Shown: positions 36,472 through 45,901 of the stretch, piece by piece
How the letters are laid out: each line of letters begins with the position of its first letter
Numbering within the stretch: position 1 is the first letter of the stretch
Source of the DNA: Flavobacterium salmonis
Lineage (GTDB): Bacteria; Bacteroidota; Bacteroidia; Flavobacteriales; Flavobacteriaceae
Assembly: GCF_903819435.1 (NCBI RefSeq)
Contig: NZ_CAIJDP010000089.1
Location: 1 to 64,000, forward strand
Direction of reading: 5' to 3'
DNA: 64,000 bases
Notes under the pieces: generated by a model
Database searches by the model: none
Told to the model about the DNA's origin: nothing
Seen by the model: the letters and a program-made list of their open reading frames with translations, nothing else
Program-made: the position numbers and the translations under genes

Positions 36472-37686
36472 TTAAAAATTAGGATTACCATATACCTGCA
36501 CTTCAGAAACAGCCATAAACTTACCTCCTACCCAGTTTTCTAAACATTCAATTCTAAGATATCGAACAGCAGGTTTTTCTAAAGCAATTTCATAATCTGC
36601 ACCATCTCTGGCTGCTAAAAGATCATCGTTATTTTCCTGTCCATAAGGTAACCCTGAAGGTTTTTTGATTTCATATTCTCCCATCAAAGTCCAATTGCTA
36701 TTTAAAGTACCATCATTCAGGGTATTACTACCCCAGATTCTAAACTTTTTTACAGCTCCCAGATAGTAATACATTCTCTGGCCTCCAATAGGTTCCGAAA
36801 AATTCCACATTCTCATACGGCTTAATTTAGTGGTCTTTCCGATATCAAAAGTCACCAAATGATTGCCTACATCTACAGTTCTGTCTGTAAAATAAGAGCC
36901 CCAATATTCTAAAAACTGACCATCCCACAAATTTGTAACCGGGTAAGCATTATTAATTGTTTTGGTGTCATTATTAAGATGCACGGTTACAAAACCAGAT
37001 TTTGGCATCATAACTTCAAAAAACGGTTCAATATTAGTAAATAAAGTATCTGTATAGTTGAGCCAGCGATCTCTCACAACTACAGCAAAATCTTGTTTTA
37101 CAGGTTCCATCCCTCTCAAACTTTGTCCGATATGATCTACAGAAGTATAGATGCTTGTAGGTAACGGCACCCAGTCTCCCTTGATATCTTTTTGCATTAC
37201 TAAAATACCTATTTCTTCTTTTGTAATATTATCTGCGGTAATGCGAATACCTCCAAAATCAGGCTGAACTTCTAATGAGTCAAAAACATCATAAATTGGG
37301 GCCTTGGTTGGTGTTACTGTAACGGTAACAGGTTTAGATTCTGTTTCGCTTTTATTAACTGCATAAATTTTAACCTCAGTAGCAGACTGACCGGCAAAAC
37401 CTTCTAAAAGCATTGAATTAGAATAGTAGGAAGATTTAACTTCCATAGGTTTACCATTTTCTAAAGTATAACGGGCAACAATATACAAAAGGTCTTCATC
37501 TGAAGGCAATGTATAAGTTAGTTTCGCTTTTCCCTGCAAATTTTGTACTATAACATTGGTTACTTCGGCTGGTGCTTTTGAATTGTTCTCTAAAGGTTCA
37601 GGTTCCTGATTATCATTACAAGATACAATAGCCAGAATTAAAGACACTACAAGTACCCTTACGGATGATTTTATAATTCGTTTCAT
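36472..37686 (-). CDS. surface lipoprotein, DUF4959/DUF5126/DUF5000 type
   Basis: 404 aa with lipobox LAIVSC (Cys23). An N-terminal fibronectin-like DUF4959 region (APAEVTNVIVQNLQGKAKL), a DUF5126-like middle (IYDVFDSLEVQPDFGGIRI) and a C-terminal DUF5000/F5-8C-like domain (NLWDGQFLEYWGSYF; RYLRIECLENWVGGKFMAVSEVQVYG) are visible. These proteins are typical third members of SusC-SusD operons and are thought to bind glycan on the cell surface. 21 bp after the SusD gene. Confidence 0.8.
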   Translation of the reverse strand: MKRIIKSSVRVLVVSLILAIVSCNDNQEPEPLENNSKAPAEVTNVIVQNLQGKAKLTYTLPSDEDLLYIVARYTLENGKPMEVKSSYYSNSMLLEGFAGQSATEVKIYAVNKSETESKPVTVTVTPTKAPIYDVFDSLEVQPDFGGIRITADNITKEEIGILVMQKDIKGDWVPLPTSIYTSVDHIGQSLRGMEPVKQDFAVVVRDRWLNYTDTLFTNIEPFFEVMMPKSGFVTVHLNNDTKTINNAYPVTNLWDGQFLEYWGSYFTDRTVDVGNHLVTFDIGKTTKLSRMRMWNFSEPIGGQRMYYYLGAVKKFRIWGSNTLNDGTLNSNWTLMGEYEIKKPSGLPYGQENNDDLLAARDGADYEIALEKPAVRYLRIECLENWVGGKFMAVSEVQVYGNPNF

Positions 37687-37707
37687 AATTTTATTTTTTT
37701 ATGATTA

Positions 37708-39681
37708 CTACCAACCTGGATTCTGAATCAGATTTGGATTTTGAATAAGTGTTGTTTCGTCAAGTGGCCAAAAATAATCCCTTGGTGCAACAAAACGTTG
37801 CTGGTTTAGAGTGCGTACCTGATAATAGGCTCCTTCGGTAACTCCAAAAACATTCCACCCTTTTACTGGCTCATTGAATTCCTGGTTTGCTTTTTTCCAT
37901 CGTCTGATATCCCAGTAATTCTTGCCTTCATAAGCCATTTCAATACTGCGTTCTCTATGAATAATTTCACGCAAACCTTCCTGAGTAGTATATTTACCTG
38001 GATTACTGGAAAAATTTGTCCAGGACTCCACCACTCCTTTTAATCCTGCACGCTGACGAATAACATCCAAGTATTGCAATACTTCACCAGAAGCCGCAAT
38101 TCCATCAGCTTCATTAAGTGCTTCGGCGTACATTAGATATAAATCAGCCAAACGTAATTCTGGCCAGGCATATTCTTTGTATAAACTTCCGTTTCCAAAA
38201 TGTTGCTCCCAATTCACCAGTTTTTTAATGTAGTAACCTGTAATATTAAAATCAAAAGCATCTGCGCTTCCTGCATAATCCTGATATTTTGCTTTGATAT
38301 AATATTTCGTCTCATCAGAACCGCTGTCATATTTATAGAAAATAGCTCCGTCAAAACCTAAATCAGCATAAAAACGAGGCTCTCTGTTGAAATTTAAAAC
38401 TGAAGTACGGTAGCCTTCTTTAATGTCGAATTTATCAGCTGCCGTTGCTTCTCTTATTTCTGTAATATCACCAAAGGTTAAGGTTTTATCCTCCTCAATA
38501 GGCACTCCATTTTTAGTGTAGAAATTAGATGCAGATTCAATGGTAGGCGAAAATACTTTTCTGGCCTGAGTATGCGCAATAGTATTGTCTAAAGGCATCA
38601 TACAAAGTCGCTGTAATTCGTAAGTACGACTGTTAGGATTTGCCCAGATAACTTCATCGTTCCAGGGTTCAGTTATTGCTTGTGTGATATTCAGTTTAGT
38701 TTTTGCAGTCTGAGAAATAGTAAAGGCAACATCGTTCTTATAGAAAATTTTATGCCCGCCACTTTCAGCAGCTATTATAGCTTCTTTGGCTGCATTTGCT
38801 GCTTTTTTCCATTTGGTTACATCGTAAGTCGTATTAAACAATGGGGTTCCGTTTTTTGTATTAAATCCTGCCATATCCGAATTTCCATTAAATAATGGAC
38901 TGGCAGCCATAAGTAACAATTCGGCCTTGATTCCTAAAACTATAGGTTTTGTAATTCTTCCTAATTCATTTTGAGTATCTGTAATTTGTGGTGGTACTGC
39001 AACCGAGGCTTCATCTAATAAACTTACCAAATAATCAACAGTAGCATCAATAGGCTCTCTTGCTACCTGAATTTGTTCTACAGGAGCATCAATAGGCAGA
39101 CTAACTCGAATCACCGGAATTGGCCCATACATTCTCATTAAATAATAATGATAATATGCTTTTAAAAATTTAGCCTCACCTATCCATCTTAAACGCTCTG
39201 CTTCTGTTAAATCTGCAACTTTAGTTCTGTCTTCTACATTTTCAAGAAAAACATTGCAATGTCTGATTCCATCAAAAAGCGGATAACGATCTGATGGTCC
39301 GGCTGCCTGATAGTTTCCTTCCCAGGCATTCATATAAGGACTTGCTTTTCTTTGCGTACCGGTTGCAATATTAAAAGCATAACTTGTTATAGCAGCACGA
39401 TTTGGTGCAACCCATGTTTCATCTCCGGCCAGCATTCCTATATTATACACTCCATCTCCGTTTTTAGGAATATAAGAATAGCAGGTAAACAAATATTTTT
39501 GAGCTTCATTTCTCAGTTTAAAGGCATTTTCTAATGTCGTTACATTGTCCGGAACTACATCCAGGAAATCTTTTTCACATGATTGCAAACCTACCAGACA
39601 AATTATCGTCATTACTATCCCGAAAAACTTTCTTCCTTTCTGGAGGCTTATTTTTACTGAAATTATATTTTTAATTTTCAT
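37708..39681 (-). CDS. SusD/RagB-family nutrient-binding outer membrane lipoprotein (second locus)
   Basis: 657 aa, larger than the first SusD. Lipobox VGLQSC (Cys35) after a rather long N-terminal lead. The SusD fold is indicated by RWIGEAKFLKAYYHYYLMRMYGPIPV, LRLADLYLMYAEALNEADG and IHRERSIEMAYEGKNYWDIRRW, ending in LIQNPGW. 12 bp after the SusC gene. Carries surface glycan binding for the paired transporter; substrate not deducible, although a GH5 enzyme is encoded just upstream. Confidence 0.93.
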   Translation of the reverse strand: MKIKNIISVKISLQKGRKFFGIVMTIICLVGLQSCEKDFLDVVPDNVTTLENAFKLRNEAQKYLFTCYSYIPKNGDGVYNIGMLAGDETWVAPNRAAITSYAFNIATGTQRKASPYMNAWEGNYQAAGPSDRYPLFDGIRHCNVFLENVEDRTKVADLTEAERLRWIGEAKFLKAYYHYYLMRMYGPIPVIRVSLPIDAPVEQIQVAREPIDATVDYLVSLLDEASVAVPPQITDTQNELGRITKPIVLGIKAELLLMAASPLFNGNSDMAGFNTKNGTPLFNTTYDVTKWKKAANAAKEAIIAAESGGHKIFYKNDVAFTISQTAKTKLNITQAITEPWNDEVIWANPNSRTYELQRLCMMPLDNTIAHTQARKVFSPTIESASNFYTKNGVPIEEDKTLTFGDITEIREATAADKFDIKEGYRTSVLNFNREPRFYADLGFDGAIFYKYDSGSDETKYYIKAKYQDYAGSADAFDFNITGYYIKKLVNWEQHFGNGSLYKEYAWPELRLADLYLMYAEALNEADGIAASGEVLQYLDVIRQRAGLKGVVESWTNFSSNPGKYTTQEGLREIIHRERSIEMAYEGKNYWDIRRWKKANQEFNEPVKGWNVFGVTEGAYYQVRTLNQQRFVAPRDYFWPLDETTLIQNPNLIQNPGW

Positions 39682-39693
39682 GATTTTATCTTT

Positions 39694-42600
39694 TTAAAAA
39701 TTAACCTTAAGTCCTACATTGTAAACCGACTGAATTGGGTATCCTAAACCACTTCCGCCCATTTCCGGATCCCACATTTTGAAAGCGCTCCAAACTGCAA
39801 TATTACTTCCGTTAATATAAATTCGAAGGTCTTGCAAACCAAGTTTGGTATTAAAATTTTTAGGAGCATTGTACCCAATTTCAATAGATTTTAATCTTAA
39901 AAAAGAGCCGTCCCTCATCCACCAGGTTGATACCTGATTGTTATTTTCAACAAATTTGTCACTTAGTCTTGGCCAGAAAGCATAGGAGTCTCTATTGTCC
40001 TCAGACCAGTGATCCTGTGCAATAACATTGAGTAAATTATTCTGATAGGTCAACTTTTTATTGTTGTCATCATTTAAAACAAATGGGGCAATGTTTTCGG
40101 GATTAATAAAGAAGGAAGTTCGGGCTGCCCCCTGAAAGAAAATACTAAAATCAAACTTTTTGTAACCAATTGTACCCCCAAAGCCATAAACAATTTCAGG
40201 GGCTGTAGGATATCCCAAAGGAACCATATCGCTCCGAGAGATAACACCATCTCCATTCACATCGCGATATTTAATATCTCCTCCTGTGTAATCTCCAAAT
40301 TGCGTTGGTGAATTATCAACTTCATTTTGATCTACAAACAACCGTTCTGCTATATAACCGTATGCCTGATTAAAATTCTGCCCTACTCTTGAACGATATT
40401 TCATATTCTCAGGAAAGTTAATCTCATCGAATACTAATACCTTATTGGTTGAAAACGTAAAATTTCCTCGTAATTCGGTATACCAATCCTGATTCAGTTG
40501 TTTATTAAAAGTAACAGCTAAGTCCAGTCCTTTACTTTCAATTTCTCCAAAATTAGTTGACGGCACTGCGGTAAGTCCCATTGTTGAACCTATATTACTT
40601 CTTGTCTGAAGAATATTGGTGCGATGCTGTTTGTAAATATCTACAACAAAATTTAGGGAGTTAAAAAATTGCACATCTAATCCTAAATTGATCTGCGTAG
40701 ATTCTTCCCATCCAATATTTTCATTAGCATAACGGTTAATATAAACTCCTGGACGGTAATAACCATATTGCTCTCCAAAAGCTGCTCCGTAATTATTATT
40801 TCCAATTTCAACATTGGCTAAGTAAAAAAAACGCTGATTAATATCTCCGATCTGATCGTTACCCACTAAACCGTAAGTAGACCGTATTTTAAAATTTGTT
40901 ACCACATCTTTAATAGGTTCCCAAAACTTTTCATTAGAAATATTATAAGCTAAACCAACTGAAGGGAAAAAGCCATAACGATGTCCATCAGCAAATCGTT
41001 CAGAACCATTATATCCAAAATTAAATTCGGCAAGATATCTATTATCATATGCATAAGTAAATCTTCCTGAAACTCCAAGATTTCTAGATGGTAAAGAACT
41101 TTCTAAAGAACCTGCGTTTCCTTGTTCATAACTGGACATCAAACCAGTTACCATACCTGTCACTGCATGTTTATCATTAAAAGTTCTATTATAGTTAATG
41201 GTTGCCTGTGCATAGATACGTGAATCTAACAGTTTGTTTCCCTTATCCTTAGGATAATCTAAATATTCTGTTCCTATAGGCTCTGCTTTCCCCTCATCAC
41301 CATCATTTAATACCTGCAACGCTAACTCTCCTGTTTCGGGATTTATATATGATTTATAATAAAACGGATTATATTGTCTGGGAATATCAAAATAAGAATA
41401 TCTTCTAATATACCCCATTGCGTTGACACTTAGTCCAGGGGTCAGAGCTTTTAAATCCTGCTGTAATTCTATTTGAGTTTGAATCGTTGAGGCCTTTGCA
41501 ACCTGATATCCTTTAACCATTTGTGCATAAGGATTTACCAACACATAACCTGTTGTCCCTCCGGACAAAGTCCCTCCAAATAGAGGATGTTCAACATAAG
41601 GTAAATAACTGGAAGGGTATACTTTAGCAAATGCAACCGGATTAGACCACATGGTAAGGTTAAAAATATTTGCACCGCCATCTATGGGTCCATTATAATC
41701 ATCAAACTGACCATAAAAACGAATAATTGCTTTTGTTGTTGGCGTTAATGACATATCGACATTTGACCGCATGGAGTAATTCCTTAATTTAATATTACTA
41801 TTAAAATCATTCATACCGTCAACTTTCAAAACCCCATTGTCTACATTATAGGTACCAGCAACATAGTATCTTGCTTTTTCTCCACCTCCACTAACATTCA
41901 GATTATATCCCTGATTAATGGTATATGGCTTGATTAATTCATCAATCCAGTTGTTACTTGGGTACAAATAAGGGTCGTCTCCGGCGGCAGTTCTTGCAAT
42001 TTTATTTTGATTGTAAATGTCCCCTCGTTCCGGATTTCGGGTTCTAACGGCTTCATTAGCTAATTTCATATAAGTGATATTGTCTGCAAAATCGAAATTT
42101 TTGGTATTAGAGGACACTCTTGATTCGACTCTAAAATTAAATTTCGTAACACCATTTTTCCCCATCTTTGTAGTAACCAACACAACACCATTAGCTCCTC
42201 GGGCTCCATAAACTGCTGCTGCTGCTGCATCTTTCAGTACCGAAAAACTGTCTATATCATCAGGCTGCAAACGTGCCAAATCATCTGTGGTAGATTCTAT
42301 TCCGTCAACTAATATCAAGGGATTAGAGGCACCTGAACCAAAAGAACCTAAACCACGAATAAAAAAATTCGCATTATCTTTTCCCGGTTCACCACTTCGC
42401 TGATAAGCGATCAAACCTGAAATCCTTCCTGCTAACATAGTGGTTAAGTTACTGGTTGGCCCTTTTAGCTCTTTGGGTTTAATTGTTGTAATAGAACTCA
42501 CCATACTGGCTTTTTTCTGAGTTCCAAAACCAACAATAACTACCTCTTTAAGACTATTATCGGTAGCAATTAATTTTACATTTATAACACTCTCACTACC

Positions 42601-42933
42601 CACTTTGATTTCCTGAGTATTGTACCCTACAAATGAAAACATTAATACATCTTCATTTGAATTGACTTCAATTGAATAATTCCCGTCCATATCTGTAACG
42701 ACTGACTTTTTGGTTCCTTTTATTATTACATTGGCACCAGGGACACCCATCCCTTCATCTGACGAAACTACTTTTCCTGTTATTAATCGCTGCTGTTGAA
42801 ATATACTTTCAACTGAAGTCGAAAAGGTTAAATTTTTCTTTGCATAACTTGCATTTGTGCTGAAGACTATCATTATAGCCATTAAAAATTCAATCCTGAT
42901 CGTAAGAGACTGAATTAAATAGTTTTTTTTCAT
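39694..42933 (-). CDS. SusC/RagA-family TonB-dependent outer membrane transporter (second locus)
   Basis: 1079 aa. An N-terminal signal region (to about 32), a short extension, then the carboxypeptidase-like domain (ITGKVVSSDEGMGVPGANVIIKG), the plug with VVIVGFGTQKKA and DAAAAAVYGARGANGVVLVTTK, and the barrel ending VYNVGLKVNF. First gene of an operon with SusD and two surface lipoproteins. The 622-bp upstream region carries two identical 36-bp repeats and a TGACA/TGTCA inverted repeat close to the start, not the element shared by the hydroxyproline regulon. Confidence 0.93.
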   Translation of the reverse strand: MKKNYLIQSLTIRIEFLMAIMIVFSTNASYAKKNLTFSTSVESIFQQQRLITGKVVSSDEGMGVPGANVIIKGTKKSVVTDMDGNYSIEVNSNEDVLMFSFVGYNTQEIKVGSESVINVKLIATDNSLKEVVIVGFGTQKKASMVSSITTIKPKELKGPTSNLTTMLAGRISGLIAYQRSGEPGKDNANFFIRGLGSFGSGASNPLILVDGIESTTDDLARLQPDDIDSFSVLKDAAAAAVYGARGANGVVLVTTKMGKNGVTKFNFRVESRVSSNTKNFDFADNITYMKLANEAVRTRNPERGDIYNQNKIARTAAGDDPYLYPSNNWIDELIKPYTINQGYNLNVSGGGEKARYYVAGTYNVDNGVLKVDGMNDFNSNIKLRNYSMRSNVDMSLTPTTKAIIRFYGQFDDYNGPIDGGANIFNLTMWSNPVAFAKVYPSSYLPYVEHPLFGGTLSGGTTGYVLVNPYAQMVKGYQVAKASTIQTQIELQQDLKALTPGLSVNAMGYIRRYSYFDIPRQYNPFYYKSYINPETGELALQVLNDGDEGKAEPIGTEYLDYPKDKGNKLLDSRIYAQATINYNRTFNDKHAVTGMVTGLMSSYEQGNAGSLESSLPSRNLGVSGRFTYAYDNRYLAEFNFGYNGSERFADGHRYGFFPSVGLAYNISNEKFWEPIKDVVTNFKIRSTYGLVGNDQIGDINQRFFYLANVEIGNNNYGAAFGEQYGYYRPGVYINRYANENIGWEESTQINLGLDVQFFNSLNFVVDIYKQHRTNILQTRSNIGSTMGLTAVPSTNFGEIESKGLDLAVTFNKQLNQDWYTELRGNFTFSTNKVLVFDEINFPENMKYRSRVGQNFNQAYGYIAERLFVDQNEVDNSPTQFGDYTGGDIKYRDVNGDGVISRSDMVPLGYPTAPEIVYGFGGTIGYKKFDFSIFFQGAARTSFFINPENIAPFVLNDDNNKKLTYQNNLLNVIAQDHWSEDNRDSYAFWPRLSDKFVENNNQVSTWWMRDGSFLRLKSIEIGYNAPKNFNTKLGLQDLRIYINGSNIAVWSAFKMWDPEMGGSGLGYPIQSVYNVGLKVNF

Positions 42934-42964
42934 TTTGGTTGTGGTTAAAGGTTAGTAAAATTGC

Positions 42965-42983
42965 TGACAACATTTAGCTGTCA
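42965..42983. promoter_or_regulatory. inverted repeat TGACA-N9-TGTCA upstream of second SusC
   Basis: Spacer reads ACATTTAGC on the plus strand. It is 32-50 bp upstream of the start codon and could be a protein-binding site. No exact TAnnTTTG box was found beside it. Confidence 0.35.
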
Positions 42984-43019
42984 AGGTTTCTTCATACTTA
43001 ATTATTTTTTATGATTATT

Positions 43020-43247
43020 ATAAGTGTGTTTTATACATTTTTAAAATTGAGCAAATTTTTTTTACTTCATTACACTACTGAAAAGAAATCTTAAACCCAA
43101 TAAGATAGTTCCGAAGTGATTTTTTTTTAATAAAAACTAAATCTTAAAAACAGTAAATGGAATTTGGTATTTTTTATAACACTCTCTTTAAATTAGTTAT
43201 TACCAATTAACATAAGTGTGTTTTATACATTTTTAAAATTGAGCAAA
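43020..43247. repeat. two identical 36-bp direct repeats upstream of second SusC
   Basis: Copies at 43020-43055 and 43212-43247 are identical over 36 bp (begin ATAAGTGTGTTTTATAC, end TTGAGCAAA) and 192 bp apart. They lie 87 and 279 bp before the SusC start. They may be duplicated regulator sites or a duplicated promoter. The rest of 42934-43555 is very AT-rich with no gene. Confidence 0.85.
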
Positions 43248-43505
43248 ATTTTTTGTCTATTGTAAAATAAATGTAAAATAGAAGATTTAAAGGGGGGCAA
43301 ATTCGCAAAAAAGAATGGTCAAATCAGAAATTAAACAGCTATTTAACCAAAATACAAAAGAAAATTAGTAAATTAATTTAAAAAAATTAATAATAACTAG
43401 TTTTATTTCACAAAATAAAGAGCTAATTATTTTTTATAATACCATATTTATATCAACAAATAATGATAATTTCATAATAAATAGGTAGGTATTTTAAAAT
43501 ATAAA

Positions 43506-43545
43506 GATCTCATTACAGAAGCAAAAAACTTTCCATAATGAGATC
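43506..43545 (-). terminator. hairpin after the GH5 gene
   Basis: GATCTCATTA (43506-43515) pairs with TAATGAGATC (43536-43545), 20-nt loop, 10 bp past the GH5 stop. The following T tract is weak. Confidence 0.6.
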
Positions 43546-43555
43546 CTGATTATTA

Positions 43556-44611
43556 CTAATTTAATCCCCATCCGTATCTCAGACGAAATACTCCTGTAGT
43601 ACTAACAGTAGATAAGGTAATATTATTTCCGATGCCGCCACGGGTTTGAATACTATAACTATCACCATCTCTTAATCCTGGCCAATAAACACTGGCAATT
43701 TTATCATTTCTACAAACATCACTTGTAGCCACTATATATGCTATTTCGTTATCTGATTGTGGTCCGTTTTGATAGTCCTTACCGCTATTCATCGTAGCTC
43801 CAAATTCAGTAATAACAGTACGGGAGCCATAGCTTCCTATTCTGCTTCGCCAGTCTGCCTGCCATTGAGCTGCAGTACGTGTTGCCCAAAAAGCATAATT
43901 ATGCAATGATAACAAACAGCCAGTAAAACGACTATCTGCACCAACACCTGTCACATTTTCACTGTATCCTGTGCCTGATAATAATATCCTGCCTTTAGGA
44001 ACACCAGAGTAATTTACTATAAAGGTGTTGTAAATTGTCGTCAATTGGCTTAAAGTATATCCATAAGGCTCATTGAAAACTTCAAAGTATACTTTGCTAT
44101 TTGCACTGTATTTATTTACAACGGTTGTCCACATTGCCCAAAATTTGGCCGTATCATCTATTTTTCCATCTCTGGCTGAAGAAGATTCCCAACAACAGAT
44201 AATAACATTCCAGCCTTTGCTTGTTGCCTTATCAATAACAGCAGAATAACTATTCCACCAGCTTTCAGAAACAGACGAAGGATTGATTGGAATACGAACG
44301 GTATTCACACCGTTTATATTCGCAGTAAATGAATCAAGGATAGAATTTGTCTTTGCTTCAACTGTAGCATAACTATCAGCAGCTGTCAAACCAGAAGGAA
44401 TGACCCATCCATCAACAAAATTATCCCTGCCATCAGCCCAGTTGACTCCTGCTATACCACTGGGTGCTGTTGACTTAGCTGTAGAAGCGCTTACTTTTGC
44501 CAGAAGATTTTCATTTTGTTCATTGGTAGTGTCAGATTCATCAGAGTTACATGAATTTAGCATTCCAATAAGAATCAATCCTACTAGTAATAAAGAATTT
44601 AATTTTTTCAT
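43556..44611 (-). CDS. GH5-family glycoside hydrolase lipoprotein (endo-beta-glycanase type)
   Basis: 351 aa, a single catalytic domain with lipobox GMLNSC (Cys21) and a short Ser/Thr linker. GH5 motifs: VRIPINP (105-111), EVFNEPYG with acid/base Glu181, LHNYAFW (236-242) and VITEFGAT with nucleophile Glu269. The expected activity is endo-cleavage of a beta-glucan, mannan or similar plant polysaccharide at the cell surface; the subfamily is not assignable here. It has its own promoter (TAATTTTG, 44642-44649) and is followed by a hairpin, so it is a separate unit upstream of the second SusC/D operon, likely serving it. Confidence 0.88.
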   Translation of the reverse strand: MKKLNSLLLVGLILIGMLNSCNSDESDTTNEQNENLLAKVSASTAKSTAPSGIAGVNWADGRDNFVDGWVIPSGLTAADSYATVEAKTNSILDSFTANINGVNTVRIPINPSSVSESWWNSYSAVIDKATSKGWNVIICCWESSSARDGKIDDTAKFWAMWTTVVNKYSANSKVYFEVFNEPYGYTLSQLTTIYNTFIVNYSGVPKGRILLSGTGYSENVTGVGADSRFTGCLLSLHNYAFWATRTAAQWQADWRSRIGSYGSRTVITEFGATMNSGKDYQNGPQSDNEIAYIVATSDVCRNDKIASVYWPGLRDGDSYSIQTRGGIGNNITLSTVSTTGVFRLRYGWGLN

Positions 44612-44641
44612 AAATAAGGTTTTTTAGGTTAAAATAAGACT

Positions 44642-44696
44642 CAAAATTATACCTCTTTTACTTACAAATAAGGGTGTAAATTGGATAAAATAAGGG
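44642..44696 (-). promoter_or_regulatory. GH5 promoter with AAATAAGGG direct repeats
   Basis: The -7 box reads TAATTTTG on the minus strand (44642-44649). Upstream, AAATAAGGG occurs at 44666-44674 and again at 44688-44696 (22-bp period), a possible activator site unlike the hydroxyproline-regulon element. Confidence 0.45.
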
Positions 44697-44883
44697 GGCT
44701 TTTTTGCATTCGTTAAATAATTAACCTTTTTAATGTTAAATTAATGTTGTTTTAAAATTATTAATGAGTATATACAAGAATTACATCTTTTTATTATTAC
44801 AATATAAAATACCGAAAATTAATATTCTATCATAATTTAAAATACTACTTTTAAATTATACAAATATCAGTAATAAAGATATA

Positions 44884-44911
44884 AAGATCATTCTATTTTT
44901 AGAATGATCTT
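44884..44911. terminator. orphan hairpin
   Basis: Perfect 12-bp stem AAGATCATTCTA/TAGAATGATCTT with a TTTT loop. No supported gene ends at it on either strand; a terminator of an unseen small RNA or a remnant are both possible. The region 44697-45106 holds no convincing gene; a 70-codon plus-strand frame there looks random. Confidence 0.5.
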
Positions 44912-45106
44912 AGCGTATACGAATTATCAGGGATATTGTTTTATTCTAATACTTAAAATAAATTGTAAACATAAAATGGAAGATTATGTTTATATGGACG
45001 CTCGTCTTATGCGCAAGTATTTGACGGGTTTTCCATTTTATTTCATCCCGTTTCATCTATATCAAGCAATAAGATTTATTCAATCATTCTTCCCTATCAA
45101 AACAAA

Positions 45107-45134
45107 AAAGTCCTGAAAAATATTTCAGGACTTT
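45107..45134 (-). terminator. terminator of the SIMPL gene
   Basis: AAAGTCCTGAAA/TTTCAGGACTTT, 4-nt loop, followed on the minus strand by a T-rich tract; 25 bp past the stop at 45160. Confidence 0.85.
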
Positions 45135-45159
45135 CAAAACTTATTATTTTAATTTATTT

Positions 45160-45849
45160 CTAATCTAAAACAAAACTTACGCTTACGTTTGCCGTTATTT
45201 CGATTTCTCCTATTGCTAATGTCTCGTTTGAAGGCGCATTGTCTGCAGATTCCTTCATTCGCATAGCTGCATACATAGGCTGAGGATGATAAATCTGTGA
45301 ATTATCAGAGATAACAAAAGCTTTACCTACTTTTTGTCCCAATACCGAAACATAATCATCTGCTTTAGCTTTAGCATCTTTCATCGCTAATTTTCTGGCC
45401 TCAGACTGTAATTGTAATTCTTTAGAAGATTCAAAAGTAACAAGATCAATACGATTAATGCCCTGTTGTACTAAACCTTCCATTAGTTCGTCATATTTAG
45501 ACAAATCTTTTACTACAATCTCTATAGTTTGTGTTGCATTATAATTTGTTTTCTTTTTTTCATAATCATATTGCGGATTAAGCGCAACTTGTTTTGTTTT
45601 GAAATCTGCTGCAGGAACATTCATTTTTTTAATGAATTTTAAAACAGCGTCAATTTTTTCATCGTTTTGCTTTTTAACCTCTTTAGCATTATTCCCTTTT
45701 GTTTCAACTGTAGCTGAAATACAAACCCGATCAGGCGCTACTTTAACTTTTCCTTCCCCATTAACATTAATTAGAGGAATTTGTTTGGTTTCCTGGCTAT
45801 AAGACATCGTTATAAACATGATTGTTAAAAATAATACTAGTTTTTTCAT
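45160..45849 (-). CDS. SIMPL (DUF541) domain periplasmic protein
   Basis: 229 aa with a signal peptide (cleavage after SYSQ, about 19). The SIMPL/DUF541 pattern covers most of the protein: VNGEGKVKVAPDRVCISATVETKG near the N terminus, YNATQTIEIVVKDLSKYDELM in the middle and KLAMKDAKAKADDYVSVLGQKVGK towards the end. Family members form oligomeric periplasmic or outer membrane assemblies with unclear roles, some linked to oxidative stress. Monocistronic with a strong terminator. No functional link to neighbours. Confidence 0.88.
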   Translation of the reverse strand: MKKLVLFLTIMFITMSYSQETKQIPLINVNGEGKVKVAPDRVCISATVETKGNNAKEVKKQNDEKIDAVLKFIKKMNVPAADFKTKQVALNPQYDYEKKKTNYNATQTIEIVVKDLSKYDELMEGLVQQGINRIDLVTFESSKELQLQSEARKLAMKDAKAKADDYVSVLGQKVGKAFVISDNSQIYHPQPMYAAMRMKESADNAPSNETLAIGEIEITANVSVSFVLD

Positions 45850-45901
45850 TTTTGTTATATTTTAAATTATTGATAAGGGCATTTCAAAAGTTATGCCAGC
45901 A

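Noticed and set aside
43020..43247. CRISPR array from the 36-bp repeats
   Set aside because: Only two copies 192 bp apart, AT-rich, no spacer regularity and no cas genes.
44904..45116. 70-codon plus-strand ORF
   Set aside because: No family resemblance, starts inside a hairpin, overlaps the SIMPL terminator; looks random.
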